Shown here one piece after another: positions 8,284-18,041 of a stretch of DNA of 64,000 nt. A program made the position numbers and the translations under genes. This stretch comes from Chitinophaga rhizosphaerae (GTDB taxonomy: Bacteria > Bacteroidota > Bacteroidia > Chitinophagales > Chitinophagaceae): the NCBI RefSeq assembly GCF_003958645.1, contig NZ_RXLO01000008.1:186001-250000 (forward strand), written 5' to 3'. Under the pieces are notes generated by a model. It had not been told where the DNA came from. It searched no databases and saw only the letters and a program-made list of their open reading frames with translations. The first letter of the stretch is position 1. Each line of letters begins with the position of its first letter.

Positions 8284-10686
8284 CTACCTCTTTAATAACG
8301 CAGTTTCGAGCACTTGGTTCATTTCGCGCACATAATGGAACTTCAGCCCCTTGATATAGTCGGGGTTGATGTCCTGGATATCTTTTTCGTTCTGCCAGCA
8401 AAGGATGATCTCCTTGATGCCGGCGCGCTTGGCGGCGAGGATCTTTTCCTTGATACCGCCCACGGGCAACACCTGTCCGCGGAGCGTGATCTCGCCCGTC
8501 ATAGCCAGGTAAGGTTTCACGCGGCGGCCGGTATACACCGAGGCCAGCGCCGTGAGCATGGTCACACCCGCACTGGGACCATCTTTCGGTACCGCTCCTT
8601 CCGGAACGTGGATATGGATGGTCTTTTGCTGGAACACTTTCGGATCGATCCTGAAATTGAGGGCGTTGGCTTGCAGCCAGCTGAGCGCCGTTACGGCCGA
8701 TTCTTTCATCACATTGCCCAGGTTCCCGGTCAGCTTCAGCTCTCCTTTCCCGTCTGACAGGCTGGATTCGATGAAGAGGATGTCTCCGCCTACATACGTC
8801 CAGGCCAGGCCCACGGCTACGCCGGGAGGGTTGCCCGTTTTGTACATTTCGTTGCTGTACTTGGGCTTGCCCAGCGCCTGCGCGATCCTTTCTTCGGAGA
8901 CGGCTTCTTTCGGCGTTTTGCCGAGTGCCACATCTTTGGCGAGAGAGCGCATGATGGCCGCAAACTGGCGGTCCAGCTCACGGACGCCGCTTTCGCGGGT
9001 ATAATTGGCGATTACTTTTTCGATCACTTTATTGGCGAACGATAACTTCACGTTTTCGAGCCCGTGCATTTCCTTCTGTTTCGGCAGGAGGTGGCGCTTG
9101 GCGATCTCCACTTTCTCTTCGATGGAATAACCGCTCAGGTCGATGATCTCCAGGCGGTCGCGCAGGGCGTGCGGGATGGCGCTGAGGTTGTTGGCCGTGG
9201 CGATGAACAATACCTTGCTCAGGTCGTATTCCAGTTCCAGGTAGTTATCGTAGAACGTGCTGTTCTGTTCGGGATCAAGCACTTCGAGCAGCGCCGATCC
9301 CGGATCGCCACGGAAATCGTTGCCGATCTTGTCGATCTCGTCGAGGATCATCACCGGGTTGGAGGATTTCACCTTGCGGATCGTTTGCAGGATACGGCCG
9401 GCCATGGCGCCGATATAGGTTTTACGGTGACCGCGGATCTCGCTTTCGTCGTGCAGCCCGCCGAGGCTGAGGCGCGCGTACTTACGGCCGATCGCGTTGG
9501 CGATGGAGCGCCCGAGCGAGGTTTTACCGATGCCCGGAGGGCCCACGAAGCAAAGGATCGGCGATTTCATGTCGCCTTTCAGTTTCAGCACGGCCAGGTA
9601 TTCGAGGATGCGGTCCTTGATCCGGTCCATCCCGTAATGATCGTGATCGAGCACTTTCTTGGCCTTCTTCAGGTCGTAACTGTCTTTGGTATATTCCTGC
9701 CAGGGCAGGTCGAGCATCAGATCGAGGTGATTGTACACCACGGAGTAATCGGGCGTGCTGGGATGCATGCGCTCCAGCTTCTCGATGCCTTTGGTGAACA
9801 GGTCGCGCGCGGCATCGGGCCATTTCTTGGCTTCCGACTTGCGAATCATTTCCTTGATCTCGCGGTCGTTACTGTCTCCGCCCAGTTCTTCCTTGATGGA
9901 TTTCATCTGTTGCTGGAGGAAGTAATCGCGCTGCTGCTTGTCGAGGTCCTGCTTGGTTTTATTATTGATCTTGTTCTTCAGTTCCGCGAGCTGCAATTCC
10001 AGCTGCAGGAGCTTCATGAGCACTTCTGCACGCTGGCGGAGGTTGCTGATCTCGAGGATGCGCTGTTTTTCCTTAACGTCGCTGTTCAGGTTGCTGGACA
10101 CGAAGTGGATGAGGAAAGGCGCGTTTTCGATGTTTTTGAGGATGATGCTGGCTTCCGACGGGAGGTGCGGGCTGAGGGCGATGATCTGCCCTGCCAGGTC
10201 TTTGATGGAAGAAACATAGGCGTCGAACTCCGAATCGCCTTCTTCCACTTCATCGCTGAGGATGTCGTATTTCGCCTTGAAATAAGGGTCTTCCGTCACG
10301 ATTTCCTTGATACGGAAGCGTTTGCGGCCCTGGATGATGATGGTGGTGCCACCATCGGGCATTTTGATCAGCTTCACGATTTTGGCGACGGTCCCCACTT
10401 CGTTGAGGTCTGTCACCGCAGGTTCTTCGACATTGCTGTCTTTTTGTGCGACTACACCGATCATTTTGTCAGTCTTGTACGCATCGTTCACCGCCTTGAT
10501 CGACTTGTCGCGCCCAACGGTGATGGGGAGCACCACGCCGGGGAACAGTACGGTATTGCGGAGGGGTAAAATTGCCAGTTCTTCGGGAATTAGGTCTTCT
10601 TCCTGCCCTTCTCCGTCTTCATTAAGCGGGATGATGGGCATAAACTCCATCTCTTCCTCTGTATTGCCCAAGAAAAATGTATTCAT
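8284..10686 (-). CDS. lon: ATP-dependent endopeptidase Lon
   Basis: Cytosolic AAA+ serine protease for damaged and regulatory proteins; 800 residues, full length. The N-terminal LON substrate domain begins near residue 37 (LAILPLRNTVLFPGVVLPI), a coiled-coil region follows (about 210-290), then the AAA+ module with Walker A GPPGIGKT (about 382-389) and Walker B VMILDEIDKIG. The C-terminal protease domain holds the catalytic Ser in KDGPSAGVTML and Lys in LPVGGIKEKILAAKRAG. It is flanked by non-coding gaps on both sides and looks monocistronic. Confidence 0.98.
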   Translation of the reverse strand: MNTFFLGNTEEEMEFMPIIPLNEDGEGQEEDLIPEELAILPLRNTVLFPGVVLPITVGRDKSIKAVNDAYKTDKMIGVVAQKDSNVEEPAVTDLNEVGTVAKIVKLIKMPDGGTTIIIQGRKRFRIKEIVTEDPYFKAKYDILSDEVEEGDSEFDAYVSSIKDLAGQIIALSPHLPSEASIILKNIENAPFLIHFVSSNLNSDVKEKQRILEISNLRQRAEVLMKLLQLELQLAELKNKINNKTKQDLDKQQRDYFLQQQMKSIKEELGGDSNDREIKEMIRKSEAKKWPDAARDLFTKGIEKLERMHPSTPDYSVVYNHLDLMLDLPWQEYTKDSYDLKKAKKVLDHDHYGMDRIKDRILEYLAVLKLKGDMKSPILCFVGPPGIGKTSLGRSIANAIGRKYARLSLGGLHDESEIRGHRKTYIGAMAGRILQTIRKVKSSNPVMILDEIDKIGNDFRGDPGSALLEVLDPEQNSTFYDNYLELEYDLSKVLFIATANNLSAIPHALRDRLEIIDLSGYSIEEKVEIAKRHLLPKQKEMHGLENVKLSFANKVIEKVIANYTRESGVRELDRQFAAIMRSLAKDVALGKTPKEAVSEERIAQALGKPKYSNEMYKTGNPPGVAVGLAWTYVGGDILFIESSLSDGKGELKLTGNLGNVMKESAVTALSWLQANALNFRIDPKVFQQKTIHIHVPEGAVPKDGPSAGVTMLTALASVYTGRRVKPYLAMTGEITLRGQVLPVGGIKEKILAAKRAGIKEIILCWQNEKDIQDINPDYIKGLKFHYVREMNQVLETALLKR

Positions 10687-10838
10687 CTGTCAGTTTTAAG
10701 TATCGGGACAGAATGTCAGGATTCCCCTTACAAAAGTCCCTGAAAATAGAACAAGCCTATATAGTCAACTTTAGTGCCATTGCTGCGCGCATGCCAAAAT
10801 AGGAAACGCGGGAAGGCGGCCGGAGGTTGCCCGGGGGC

Positions 10839-10870
10839 AAAAAAAGACCGCCCCGTTTCCGGAAGCGGTC
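10839..10870 (-). terminator. Terminator after the outer-membrane barrel gene
   Basis: On the minus strand GACCGC and GCGGTC arms with an inner CCG/CGG pair are followed by TTTTTTT (10839-10845 read in reverse). It ends the transcript of the gene at 10892-11506 and protects the lon promoter region. A separate GTAGGTAT/ATACCTAC inverted repeat (10882-10909) overlaps that gene's stop codon. Confidence 0.8.
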
Positions 10871-10891
10871 ATCGCTCAGTTGTAGGTATAC

Positions 10892-11506
10892 TTAGAGGGT
10901 AATACCTACGCCTAATTGAATAGATTGATTCTTCCACTTTTCGGGATTGGTACCGTTGGCGAAAGTAATGTCGTTGACGTTGGACAGGCCTATCACGTAG
11001 CGGGCGCTGATGTTCACGATCGGGAGCTGGAGCCAGAGGCCGCCAACAGCGCCGAAGTCGCCGCTTTTAAATGCTTCCTTTCCTTCCTGGAACACGTTCC
11101 TTTTCTTGCTCGTCATGATGCTGAACTGTGGGCCTACCTGCAGTTTGAAGCGGGGAGAACCCAGGTCGATGTTGGCGAGCACCGGGATGGAAAGATAATC
11201 CAATTTCGGCTTATTCTCTTTTACCTGGTTCAGTTCGTATTCGGTTTGGAATTCGCCGGTGTTTTTAATTTCGGTTTTGGAGCTGGAATAGATCAGTTCG
11301 GGCTGGATGCCGAAACCTTTCACCAGGTTGATCTGCGCGAAACCGCCCAGGTGCCACCCGAGTTTGAAGGCGTCGTCATACCCCGTTCCGTCGATCTTCC
11401 CCAGGTTGGCGCCACCTTTGAAACCGAAACGGATCATTTTCTGGGCTTTTGCGGAGGATACGGTCAGGCCCGAGATTACAGCAAGGGCCAAAAACAGTTT
11501 TTTCAT
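10892..11506 (-). CDS. Outer-membrane beta-barrel protein (PorT/OMP_b-brl_2-like)
   Basis: 204 residues beginning with a clear signal peptide (MKKLFLALAVISGLTVSSAKA, then QKMIRFGFKG). The mature part shows FGFKGGANLGKI, LGWHLGGFAQINL, FGIQPELIYSS, LDYLSIPVLANIDLG and a last strand ending in LGVGITL, the usual layout of the small porin-family barrels that are abundant in Bacteroidota. Function is unknown. The frame is open ten codons further upstream; the signal peptide fixes the start. It is followed by its own terminator. Confidence 0.88.
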   Translation of the reverse strand: MKKLFLALAVISGLTVSSAKAQKMIRFGFKGGANLGKIDGTGYDDAFKLGWHLGGFAQINLVKGFGIQPELIYSSSKTEIKNTGEFQTEYELNQVKENKPKLDYLSIPVLANIDLGSPRFKLQVGPQFSIMTSKKRNVFQEGKEAFKSGDFGAVGGLWLQLPIVNISARYVIGLSNVNDITFANGTNPEKWKNQSIQLGVGITL

Positions 11507-11649
11507 ATTCGATATTGATTTAGTGTTAAGCAGCAAATTTATCTTGATGGACTTGATTGCGAACCACTTCCGTCCTTAAAGACGAACCCCGGGCCCGCAT
11601 CCCCTACGCTCGTCGCAAATTCCGTGCTAAAAGAGGGCTTGATCAGTTT

Positions 11650-12615
11650 TCAAAATGTAACGCTCACGTTGGCAGTAAAGTATCCCGATACGGAAGTGTC
11701 CGGGCCTTGCAACATTTTGAACAAAGTGAAAGACGGGGATATCGCAAACTTGCCGATGATGTAAGACACCCGCAGCCCCAGGTCCACCGCCCGCGGCTTG
11801 AACGCGCTTCCGTCGGATAAAATGGTTTCCGTTTCCTCAGTAACGGGTCCACCGCCATTCCCATTCCCTCTTCCGCGGCCATTATTCTTCTTTTCGCTGA
11901 ATTTCCTGATAGCATTCCCCCGCGTCGCGTACCGGAAACTTCTCATGCTCGAAAAATATTTCGCGGTGCCGGTCGTCAATCCCGCGATGGGCATGATCAG
12001 CAGGCCATCGTCGGCCTTCAGTACGTCCATAAACAAAAACGGATGGCGGACGTCTGCGATCACGTTGAAATCATTCCCTTGTTCTTTCAACGAACCGGCA
12101 GCCCCGTCCCGCACATAGCTCCCCCAGCCAAAATCGAGGCTCAGCCCGGGTTGCAGCCACCATTTGCGGTAAATGAAATAGGCGTACAATTCGTTTTTGA
12201 CGGGTGTTTGCGGCACGTCGGAACTATCGGCGTAGAAATACCGCGTGTAGGAAATCCCCGTCATCAAATCCCGGTTGCGGGTATAGTCGTACCCGCCGCC
12301 CAGGTCGAATTCGAACCAGGGTTTGTTGCCGCCGCTCAACAGGTAGTACGCCGCGGCGTTGGCGAACAGGCCGCTTTTATGCGTGTAGGTGACCGAAGGG
12401 GACAGAAAAGGTTTCATGTTTATGGGCCGGAAAGCATCCGCCGCTTTGCCGCCGTACGCGGGGTTGTTGCCGAACCCCACCGCCAGGGTCACCTCGCTTT
12501 TGTAACGGCTGTCCAGCAGCGAATCCAGCTGTCTTTCCAGCTCGGCGAGATTTTGCGCCCGGGCGAACGAAACCGGCAGTATAAAAACAAGGAAGATGAC
12601 GGCGAGGTTTTTCAT
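11650..12615 (-). CDS. Secreted outer-membrane barrel protein, unknown function
   Basis: 321 residues with a signal peptide (MKNLAVIFLVFILPVSFARA, then QNLAELERQL). After a short helical segment come repeated aromatic-rich amphipathic strands (VTLAVGFGNNPAYGGKAADAF, YDYTRNRDLMTGISYTRYFY and similar) ending in GYFTANVSVTF, which fits an outer-membrane barrel with a terminal F. A Gly/Asn-rich low-complexity loop (NNGRGRGNGNGGG) lies near residue 250. No named family is recognised. It starts 19 bases after the stop of the metallophosphoesterase gene upstream, so the two may be co-transcribed. Confidence 0.75.
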   Translation of the reverse strand: MKNLAVIFLVFILPVSFARAQNLAELERQLDSLLDSRYKSEVTLAVGFGNNPAYGGKAADAFRPINMKPFLSPSVTYTHKSGLFANAAAYYLLSGGNKPWFEFDLGGGYDYTRNRDLMTGISYTRYFYADSSDVPQTPVKNELYAYFIYRKWWLQPGLSLDFGWGSYVRDGAAGSLKEQGNDFNVIADVRHPFLFMDVLKADDGLLIMPIAGLTTGTAKYFSSMRSFRYATRGNAIRKFSEKKNNGRGRGNGNGGGPVTEETETILSDGSAFKPRAVDLGLRVSYIIGKFAISPSFTLFKMLQGPDTSVSGYFTANVSVTF

Positions 12616-12634
12616 CGCCCGCAAAATACAGAAC

Positions 12635-13930
12635 TTATACGAGTTCGATCACGGTGATCTCCGGCAGGATGCCCACGCGGCCGGGATATCCCAGGAAACC
12701 GAAGCCCCTGTTCACGTACAGCCGTTGCTTGCCCTCCTCGTACAGGCCGGCCCATTGCCGGTAGATGTATTGTGCCGGGCTCCATTTGAAGAACGGGATT
12801 TCCACGCCGAACTGCATGCCGTGCGTATGGCCGGCCAACATGAGGTCGATGTCGGGATATTCGTTGCGGATTTGTCCGTCCCAATGCGTGGGGTCGTGGG
12901 AAAGGAGGATTTTGAAGGGAACGTCTTTGGTGCCTTCGTACGCCGCTTTCATATCGCCGAGCCGCGGGAACCGGGGGTTCATGCTCCAGTTCTCGACGCC
13001 CAGCAGCGCGATCTGCTGGCCGTCTTTTTCGAGGATTTTATTTTCGTTCATCAGCAGGCGCCACCCCATTTTGGCGTGGATGCCCTTGAGGGTTTCGAGG
13101 TTCTGGGCCTTGAGGCGCGAGCGGCGGTTGTTATCGTAATCCGGCCAGGGGTAATAATCGCCGTAGTCGTGGTTGCCGAGGGTGGAAAACACGCCCATCG
13201 GGGCGTTGATCTTATCGAACACGTCCGTGTAATCATCCATTTCGAGGGAGCGGTCGTTCACCAGATCGCCCGTAAACAGCACAAGATCAGGCTTTTGCGC
13301 CTGGATGAGCTCTACGCCGCGCTTCACGGCTTCCTTGTCGTTGAAGGAGCCGGAATGGATGTCGGATATCTGCACGATTTTCAGTCCTTTGAAAGCCGAA
13401 GGTAAATTGGGGTAAGCCAGCCGCAGTTTGCGGACGTGGTAATTGTATTTATTGGAAAGTCCGTACAACAGGGTTCCCATGAGGGTGCCCCCGACGAGGA
13501 ATCCCGATTTGAGGAGGAAGCGGGAGCGCGACATGCCTTCGGTTTCGCGGTTGCCTTCTTCCCTGGCCTGAACGGCGGCGGCAACGGCCGGGGCGGAGCG
13601 GACTTTTTCCACGACCCACATTACGGCGCGGCGGCCATCGTCGATGAAGAGGAAAAGCGCCACCATGAGTTTGGAGAAGGAGAAAGAAAAGGCGAAGGTG
13701 AGGTAATAGGCCCTGGCCTGCATGAATTTGGCCCAGGGGATCTTGCCGTAAAAGACGATGGAGGCCATCACAATAGCGGAAAGCACCCAATAAAGGGAGA
13801 ATACGACACCTCGGAGCCTGGGGGCGGCGTTGGCCATCAGGGAACGGAGGGCGTAAAAGACGTAGGCGTCGAGCGCCAGCATGATGATGACGAGGAGTAT
13901 GGTGGAGAGTAAATTGGGTCCGGCTCGCAT
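12635..13930 (-). CDS. Membrane-anchored metallophosphoesterase (YkuE/YaeI-like)
   Basis: 431 residues. The first ~150 carry four hydrophobic membrane segments, then a possible Tat-like or anchor stretch (RSRFLLKSGFLVGGTLMGTLL). The catalytic calcineurin-like domain follows with ordered metal ligands: ISDIHSGS (D and H), FTGDLVND, STLGNHDYG, ILLSHDP and AGHTHGMQFG. Proteins of this type act on phosphate esters at the membrane; the substrate here is not known. The catalytic part would face outside if the Tat-like stretch is real, which is inference. Confidence 0.88.
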   Translation of the reverse strand: MRAGPNLLSTILLVIIMLALDAYVFYALRSLMANAAPRLRGVVFSLYWVLSAIVMASIVFYGKIPWAKFMQARAYYLTFAFSFSFSKLMVALFLFIDDGRRAVMWVVEKVRSAPAVAAAVQAREEGNRETEGMSRSRFLLKSGFLVGGTLMGTLLYGLSNKYNYHVRKLRLAYPNLPSAFKGLKIVQISDIHSGSFNDKEAVKRGVELIQAQKPDLVLFTGDLVNDRSLEMDDYTDVFDKINAPMGVFSTLGNHDYGDYYPWPDYDNNRRSRLKAQNLETLKGIHAKMGWRLLMNENKILEKDGQQIALLGVENWSMNPRFPRLGDMKAAYEGTKDVPFKILLSHDPTHWDGQIRNEYPDIDLMLAGHTHGMQFGVEIPFFKWSPAQYIYRQWAGLYEEGKQRLYVNRGFGFLGYPGRVGILPEITVIELV

Positions 13931-14135
13931 AATATCGTATGGATCAATGATTTAATTATCGAAGCGATCCTGTAAAATTAGCACAATCGGGCTGATCGGG
14001 ATGGCTTCCGTGGTAAGGTAGACGAATATCTGACCAAAAAATTGCAAAGTAAAACCTAAAAAAATGTGATTTTTCCCCAGCCGGAGGTGTGAATAAATAA
14101 ATAGGGAGCATGGCCCGTTATTAGGTGATTCGTTG

Positions 14136-14143
14136 TATTTTTG
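14136..14143 (+). promoter_or_regulatory. Probable -7 element for the UPF0173 hydrolase
   Basis: TATTTTTG matches TAnnTTTG and ends 33 bases before the ATG at 14177, giving an ordinary short leader of about 27 bases. No clear -33 TTG is seen. Confidence 0.5.
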
Positions 14144-14176
14144 TCCGATTAGGTCATATTATTATATCATTGCAAT

Positions 14177-14863
14177 ATGAAATTCACCTATTACGGGCAT
14201 TCCAGTTTTGCGGTGGAAGTGAAGGGAAAAAAGATCGTGTTCGACCCGTTCATTACGCACAACGAGTTGGCAAAATCCATTGACGTTGAACGTATTGAGG
14301 CGGATTACATATTCGTTTCGCATGGTCATTCCGACCATGTGGCCGACCTGATGGCGCTGGCGAAGCGCACGGGCGCCATGGTGGTGGGGGCCTACGAGCT
14401 GACGGAGTGGGTGCAGCGGCAGGGGCATGAAAAAGTGCACCCGATGAATACGGGCGGCAAGTGGCATTTTGACTTTGGTACGGTGAAATGTACCATTGCG
14501 CATCATTCCAGCGGTTTGCCCGACGGCAATTACGGGGGTAACCCGATGGGTTTCCTGTTCATGACCGGTGAGGGGAATTTCTACTATTCGGGGGATACGG
14601 CTTTGACGTTTGATATGGAGCTGATCCCGCGGTGGGCGAAGCTGGACTTTGCGGTGCTGCCGGTGGGCGACAATTTCACGATGGGGGCAGACGATGCCGT
14701 GATCGCAGCGGAATTCATTGAATGCCAGCGCATTATCGGAGTACATTACGACACATTCGGATATATCAAGATCGACAAGGCTGTTGCACAGCAGTTGTTC
14801 GAAGAAGCGGGGCTGACCCTGCTGCTGCCGGGGATCGGTGAAACCATCGATGCCATCGGCTGA
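14177..14863 (+). CDS. UPF0173 metallo-beta-lactamase-fold hydrolase
   Basis: 228 residues. The N-terminal TYYGHSSFAVEV and the metal site SHGHSDHVAD (HxHxDH, about residues 51-56 of the product) identify the UPF0173/YtkL group of metal-dependent hydrolases; the HHSSGLPDG and YSGDTALTFDM segments supply further ligands. The physiological substrate of the group is not established. It lies 43 bases upstream of parA on the same strand and may be the first gene of that transcription unit. Confidence 0.92.
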   Translation: MKFTYYGHSSFAVEVKGKKIVFDPFITHNELAKSIDVERIEADYIFVSHGHSDHVADLMALAKRTGAMVVGAYELTEWVQRQGHEKVHPMNTGGKWHFDFGTVKCTIAHHSSGLPDGNYGGNPMGFLFMTGEGNFYYSGDTALTFDMELIPRWAKLDFAVLPVGDNFTMGADDAVIAAEFIECQRIIGVHYDTFGYIKIDKAVAQQLFEEAGLTLLLPGIGETIDAIG

Positions 14864-14906
14864 TATCCTATTTTATCCTATTAAACCTGGAATTTAAGAC
14901 AAGACA

Positions 14907-15728
14907 ATGGCAAGAATCATCGCAATCGCCAATCAGAAAGGGGGCGTGGGGAAAACGACCAGCGCCATCAACCTCGCCAGCAGCCTGGCGGTACTGGAGT
15001 ACAAAACGCTGCTCGTGGACGCTGACCCCCAGGCCAACAGCACCACCGGGCTGGGCTTCGACCTGCGTAACATACAGCAGAGCCTGTACGACTGTATGGT
15101 GAACGACGTGCAGGCCCGGGACGTGATCCTGGAATCCGACACGCCGAACCTGAAAGTGTTGCCTTCGCACATCGACCTGGTGGGCGCGGAGCTGGAACTG
15201 ATCAACCATCCCAACCGGGAGCGGGTGATGAAGCAGGTGATTGACACTGTCAAAGATGAATACGACTTTATTATCGTAGACTGCTCCCCTTCGCTGGGCC
15301 TGATCACGGTGAACGCCCTGGTGGCTTCCCATTCGGTGATCATCCCGGTGCAGTGCGAGTTCTTCGCGCTGGAGGGCCTGGGCAAGCTGCTCAATACGAT
15401 CAAGATCGTGCAAAGCAGGCTGAATACGGAACTGGAGATCGAGGGTATCCTCATGACCATGTACGACGGCCGCCTCCGCCTCAGCAACCAGGTGGTAGAC
15501 GAAGTGAAACAACACTTCGAGGAAAGCGTGTTCAACACCATCATCCATCGTAATACCAAACTGGGCGAAGCCCCGAGCTTCGGCAAGTCCGTTATCATGT
15601 ACGATGCCATGAGCACCGGCGCCATCAACTACCTGAACCTGGCGAAGGAGATCCTGCAAAAGCATAACTTTACCAAGATCAATCAAGAAGACAAAATACT
15701 AGCAATTAACGATGACCAATCCGAGTAA
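14907..15728 (+). CDS. parA: Chromosome partitioning ATPase ParA (Soj)
   Basis: 273 residues. The deviant Walker A motif KGGVGKTTSAIN (about residues 11-22) with both lysines, the LLVDADPQANSTTGLG switch region and the IVDCSPSLG Walker B-like segment define a ParA-type ATPase with no N-terminal DNA-binding extension, hence the chromosomal Soj type. It binds the nucleoid and drives movement of ParB-parS complexes. Its last 17 bases overlap the start of parB, so translation is coupled. Confidence 0.96.
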   Translation: MARIIAIANQKGGVGKTTSAINLASSLAVLEYKTLLVDADPQANSTTGLGFDLRNIQQSLYDCMVNDVQARDVILESDTPNLKVLPSHIDLVGAELELINHPNRERVMKQVIDTVKDEYDFIIVDCSPSLGLITVNALVASHSVIIPVQCEFFALEGLGKLLNTIKIVQSRLNTELEIEGILMTMYDGRLRLSNQVVDEVKQHFEESVFNTIIHRNTKLGEAPSFGKSVIMYDAMSTGAINYLNLAKEILQKHNFTKINQEDKILAINDDQSE

Positions 15729-16617
15729 GAAAGAGGCGTTGGGCAAAGGCATCCGCTCGCTGTTACAGAATATCGACACAGACCTGAAGCAAACCACCGG
15801 TGCGCTTGCCGAACAAGTGGTAGCCCAGGCAACCGGCATCGAGCGGATCGCGCTGGAGCTGATTGAGATCAACCCCAAGCAGCCCCGCCGCGATTTCGAC
15901 GAGCAGGCGCTGCAGGAGCTGAGCCAATCCATCAAGCTGCACGACATCATTCAGCCCGTAACCGTTTCCCGCATCGGCAAGAAATACCAGCTGATCGCCG
16001 GGGAACGCCGTTTCCGTGCCAGTAAAATGGCCGGACTGAAGGATATTCCCGCGTATGTAAGGCAAGCCAACGACCAGGAGCTCCTGGAACTGGCGCTGCT
16101 GGAAAACCTGCAACGCGAGAACCTCAACGCCATCGAAATCGCCCTCAGCTACAAACGCCTCATGGAAGAGATCGACCTCACCCAGGAGCAGGTAGCCGAA
16201 AGAATGGGCAAGGAAAGGAGCACCGTTACCAACTACATCCGGCTGCTGAAACTGCCCCCCGATATCCAGGTGGCCGTTCGCAACAATAAACTTAGCATGG
16301 GCCACGCCCGCACGATCATCAGCATCGAAGACGTGGACAAACAACTGTTCGTTTTCGGCGAGATCATGAAAAATGGCTTGTCGGTCCGCCAAACGGAAGA
16401 ACTTGTCCGTAAGGTGAACGCCAACGACAAGGCCAATGCGAAAAAACCGGCCAAAAACCTCCTGCCGCCGGCTTACCAGAAAATCCAGGACAACCTGTCG
16501 TCCCACTTCTCCACCAAGGTCAACCTGGCCCGTGGCAAGAACGGGAAAGGCAACATCCAGATCGAATTCTATTCGGACGAAGAGCTGGACGCCATCCTGG
16601 AAAAATTATCATTGTAA
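15712..16617 (+). CDS. parB: Chromosome partitioning protein ParB (Spo0J)
   Basis: 301 residues. The N-terminal ParB/sulfiredoxin-like CTPase domain (about 40-130) contains GERRFRASKMAGL and the LLENLQRENLNAIE segment, followed by the HTH that reads parS (LTQEQVAERMGKERSTVTNYIRLLKLP) and a C-terminal dimerisation part. It starts with GKGIRSLL, the usual Soj-contacting N-terminal motif, close to the beginning. It overlaps parA and directly abuts the next gene. Confidence 0.96.
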   Translation: MTNPSKKEALGKGIRSLLQNIDTDLKQTTGALAEQVVAQATGIERIALELIEINPKQPRRDFDEQALQELSQSIKLHDIIQPVTVSRIGKKYQLIAGERRFRASKMAGLKDIPAYVRQANDQELLELALLENLQRENLNAIEIALSYKRLMEEIDLTQEQVAERMGKERSTVTNYIRLLKLPPDIQVAVRNNKLSMGHARTIISIEDVDKQLFVFGEIMKNGLSVRQTEELVRKVNANDKANAKKPAKNLLPPAYQKIQDNLSSHFSTKVNLARGKNGKGNIQIEFYSDEELDAILEKLSL

Positions 16618-17292
16618 GTGAAAAACAGCGCCTGTTTCCTGCTTTGCTGCCTGCTGCTCCTCCCCTTTTCGGGGCTCCTGGCGCAGACGGATACTGCCAA
16701 TGGCAACCGTATGATGATGGACTCGCTCAAACGCAGGCCCACCACCACCGAACTTGGCGTAGACACCGTGTATGCCAGCCCGGCAGACAGTATCGTGGCC
16801 AATTACAAGCCACTGCACAGTCCAAGGAAAGCGGCGTTTTACTCCGCCGTGCTCCCGGGCCTGGGGCAGGTATATAACCGCCAATACTGGAAAGTGCCCA
16901 TCGTGTATGCCGCTATCGGTGTCAGCACGGGCGTTTTCCTTTTCAATATCGATAAATACCGGGAGTTCCGCGGCGCATATCGCACCCGCGTTGCTAACCG
17001 CGATAATCCTGACTGGGCAGACCCGTATAAGCGGTACGTAGACGCAGACCTGATCTACCTCCGCGATGCCTACCGCCAGTACGTGGATTATTCGGTGCTC
17101 GTGTTCGTGGCCGCTTACGCGCTCAATATCGTGGACGCCACGGTGTTCGCGCATTTACGGCAGTTCGACATCTCCAACGACCTGAGCATCCGCATATCGC
17201 CCAAAATGTTCGACAAACGGACCATCGGCGTGGGGCTCACCATCACCCTCAACCCGAAGCAGCAACGCTCCGGAGGGTTTTCATTCAAATAA
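16618..17292 (+). CDS. DUF5683 membrane protein
   Basis: 224 residues, starting at a GTG that touches the parB stop codon, so it is almost certainly translated with parB. A signal peptide (CFLLCCLLLLPFSGLLAQ) precedes a short polar linker, then the domain with SPRKAAFYSAVLPGLGQVYN, a membrane segment (IVYAAIGVSTGVFLFNIDKY) and a second one (YSVLVFVAAYALNIVDATVFAHL). It matches the DUF5683 family, which commonly follows parAB in Bacteroidota. Function is unknown; the conserved place suggests a link with chromosome or envelope organisation, which is inference. Confidence 0.88.
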   Translation: MKNSACFLLCCLLLLPFSGLLAQTDTANGNRMMMDSLKRRPTTTELGVDTVYASPADSIVANYKPLHSPRKAAFYSAVLPGLGQVYNRQYWKVPIVYAAIGVSTGVFLFNIDKYREFRGAYRTRVANRDNPDWADPYKRYVDADLIYLRDAYRQYVDYSVLVFVAAYALNIVDATVFAHLRQFDISNDLSIRISPKMFDKRTIGVGLTITLNPKQQRSGGFSFK

Positions 17293-17313
17293 TCACAGTA
17301 TCCTCTTACAGAT

Positions 17314-18030
17314 ATGAAAATCGCACTCATCGGGTACGGCAAAATGGGCAAAGCCATTGAAGCCATCGCCACCAGCCGCGGGCACGAAGTAATTCACCGC
17401 ATAGACATCAACAGCAGCCACCTCCTGGAGAAGGAAAACCTCTCCCAGGCAGACGTTGCCATTGAATTCACCACCCCCGAAACCGCTTACCACAACATCC
17501 TGAAATGCTTCGAAGCAGGCGTTCCCGTGGTGTGCGGCACCACCGGCTGGCTCGAAAAGCTGCCCGAAGTGAAAGCCATCTGCCTCGAAAAGCACCAGGC
17601 ATTCCTGTACGCCAGCAATTTCAGCATCGGCGTAAATATCTTTTTCGCGCTGAACCAGCGGCTGGCCGAACTGATGGCGGGCCAAACCTCCTATTCCGTT
17701 CGGATGGAGGAAATCCACCATACCCAGAAGAAAGACGCACCTTCGGGCACGGCTATCACCCTGGCGGAGCAGATCATCGACAAGCTGCCCGGCAAGAAAG
17801 GATGGGTGAACGATGCCACGCAAGACGCTTCGCAGCTGTACATCCATTCCAAAAGGATCGACCCCGCAGCCGGCACGCATATCGTTGATTATCATTCCGC
17901 TATCGATGATATTACCATTACACACACGGCGCATTCCCGGGAAGGTTTTGCCGCCGGGGCGGTAACCGCGGCTGAATGGCTGAAAGGCAAGAAAGGCATC
18001 TTCAATATGAGCGACGTCCTCAACCTCTGA
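17314..18030 (+). CDS. dapB: 4-Hydroxy-tetrahydrodipicolinate reductase
   Basis: 238 residues. DapB reduces hydroxy-tetrahydrodipicolinate with NAD(P)H in the lysine/meso-diaminopimelate pathway that feeds peptidoglycan. The N-terminal Rossmann motif is IALIGYGKMGKAIE (2-15), VCGTTGW is the substrate-loop motif, and HHTQKKDAPSGTAI carries the catalytic His-His-Lys region. The product is slightly shorter than the E. coli enzyme but normal for Bacteroidota. It begins 21 bases after the DUF5683 gene, so it is probably the last gene of the parAB unit. Confidence 0.96.
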   Translation: MKIALIGYGKMGKAIEAIATSRGHEVIHRIDINSSHLLEKENLSQADVAIEFTTPETAYHNILKCFEAGVPVVCGTTGWLEKLPEVKAICLEKHQAFLYASNFSIGVNIFFALNQRLAELMAGQTSYSVRMEEIHHTQKKDAPSGTAITLAEQIIDKLPGKKGWVNDATQDASQLYIHSKRIDPAAGTHIVDYHSAIDDITITHTAHSREGFAAGAVTAAEWLKGKKGIFNMSDVLNL

Positions 18031-18041
18031 TCTTCCCCTCC

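Noticed and set aside
15500..15520. parS-like half site GTGAAACA inside parA
   Set aside because: Only one half of the 16-bp consensus matches; no full parS was found near parAB by eye.
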